A DNA stretch of 64,000 nt from Sphingopyxis jiangsuensis (GTDB taxonomy: Bacteria > Pseudomonadota > Alphaproteobacteria > Sphingomonadales > Sphingomonadaceae), in assembly GCF_016734905.1 (NCBI RefSeq), contig NZ_JAERPO010000002.1, positions 1,237,431 through 1,301,430 on the forward strand, written 5' to 3'. How positions within the stretch are numbered: the stretch's first letter is position 1; every line of letters begins with the position of its first letter. Position numbers and translations under genes: made by a program. A model generated the notes under the pieces. It was not told the origin of the DNA. It did not search any database and saw nothing but the letters and a program-made list of their open reading frames with translations. Below, one piece after another: positions 63,878 through 64,000 of the stretch.

Positions 63878-64000
63878 CTAGGGTCAGGACTTCTGTGGTT
63901 GCCGCCCGTGATGCAAGAGGGTTTCTGACCTTTTGAACTGGTGATCGAGTGCGGTCTTCTGTCAGGCCTAGATTGCGGCGCTTTCAGGGGCCGCTGGCCG
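63878..64000. other. Right edge, gene-free sequence with possible mobile-element end
   Basis: The segment after nudC shows no open frame with a ribosome site. It begins CTAGGGTCAGGACTTCTG; the inner 11 bases AGGGTCAGGAC recur inverted at 32318-32328. The terminal-repeat impression is weak because the sequence is truncated at 64000. It could equally be the promoter region of a gene beyond the window. Confidence 0.25.

Overview
The window is a dense, high-GC (mid-60s % by eye) chromosomal segment of an alphaproteobacterium. Gene content fits Sphingomonadales, probably Sphingopyxis or a close relative. Pointers are the TonB-dependent receptor, the many acyl-CoA dehydrogenases and SDRs, the bactofilin/M23 pair, the mutY-dciA-dsbA-smc block and the style of the intergenic palindromes. 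This assignment is inference; no 16S gene or marker search is available. I see no prophage, CRISPR array, rRNA or tRNA, and no gene-free stretch longer than about 250 bases.

Bases 1-7.7 kb: a divergent LysR regulator faces a valine (isobutyryl-CoA) degradation locus. It holds methylmalonate-semialdehyde dehydrogenase, two small lipoproteins (one of the I78 inhibitor type), RidA, acyl-CoA dehydrogenase, 3-hydroxyisobutyryl-CoA hydrolase, enoyl-CoA hydratase and 3-hydroxyisobutyrate dehydrogenase. Together they cover every step from isobutyryl-CoA to propionyl-CoA.

7.8-22.5 kb: a CoA-ester catabolic island. It has a FadB-like bifunctional enzyme, a serine hydrolase, four SDRs, an APH-fold kinase of the ACAD10/11 type, a Zn alcohol dehydrogenase, an ACAD11-like dehydrogenase, a GPH-type transporter and a side-by-side pair of acyl-CoA dehydrogenases. 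Kinase plus ACAD11-like enzyme suggests catabolism of 4-hydroxyacyl-CoA, as in bacterial levulinate degradation. Two divergent or upstream regions carry LiuR-like palindromes.

22.6-32.3 kb: a lipoprotein whose Shine-Dalgarno lies in an inverted repeat, PEP carboxylase, an HNH nuclease, glutamyl-Q tRNA(Asp) synthetase, a HIG1-like membrane protein and cobalamin adenosyltransferase (useful for methylmalonyl-CoA mutase downstream of valine). The ergothioneine pair egtB-egtD follows, with a LexA-box match over its predicted promoter, then 3-hydroxybutyryl-CoA dehydrogenase.

32.3-50.6 kb: nucleoside transporter, S9 peptidase, queuosine-precursor transporter family protein, argB, YggT, folD, MarC, OmpA-like lipoprotein, CBS/CorC protein, overlapping bactofilin and M23 peptidase genes, an ICMT-like membrane protein, a TonB receptor, gshA and rsmE.

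50.8-64 kb: three Tad pseudopilin-type genes, ubiA convergent with smc, two DsbA-like proteins, dciA, mutY, a serine hydrolase and nudC. Small dispersed palindromic repeats, including a roughly 130-bp MITE-like family in both orientations, fill several intergenic gaps.
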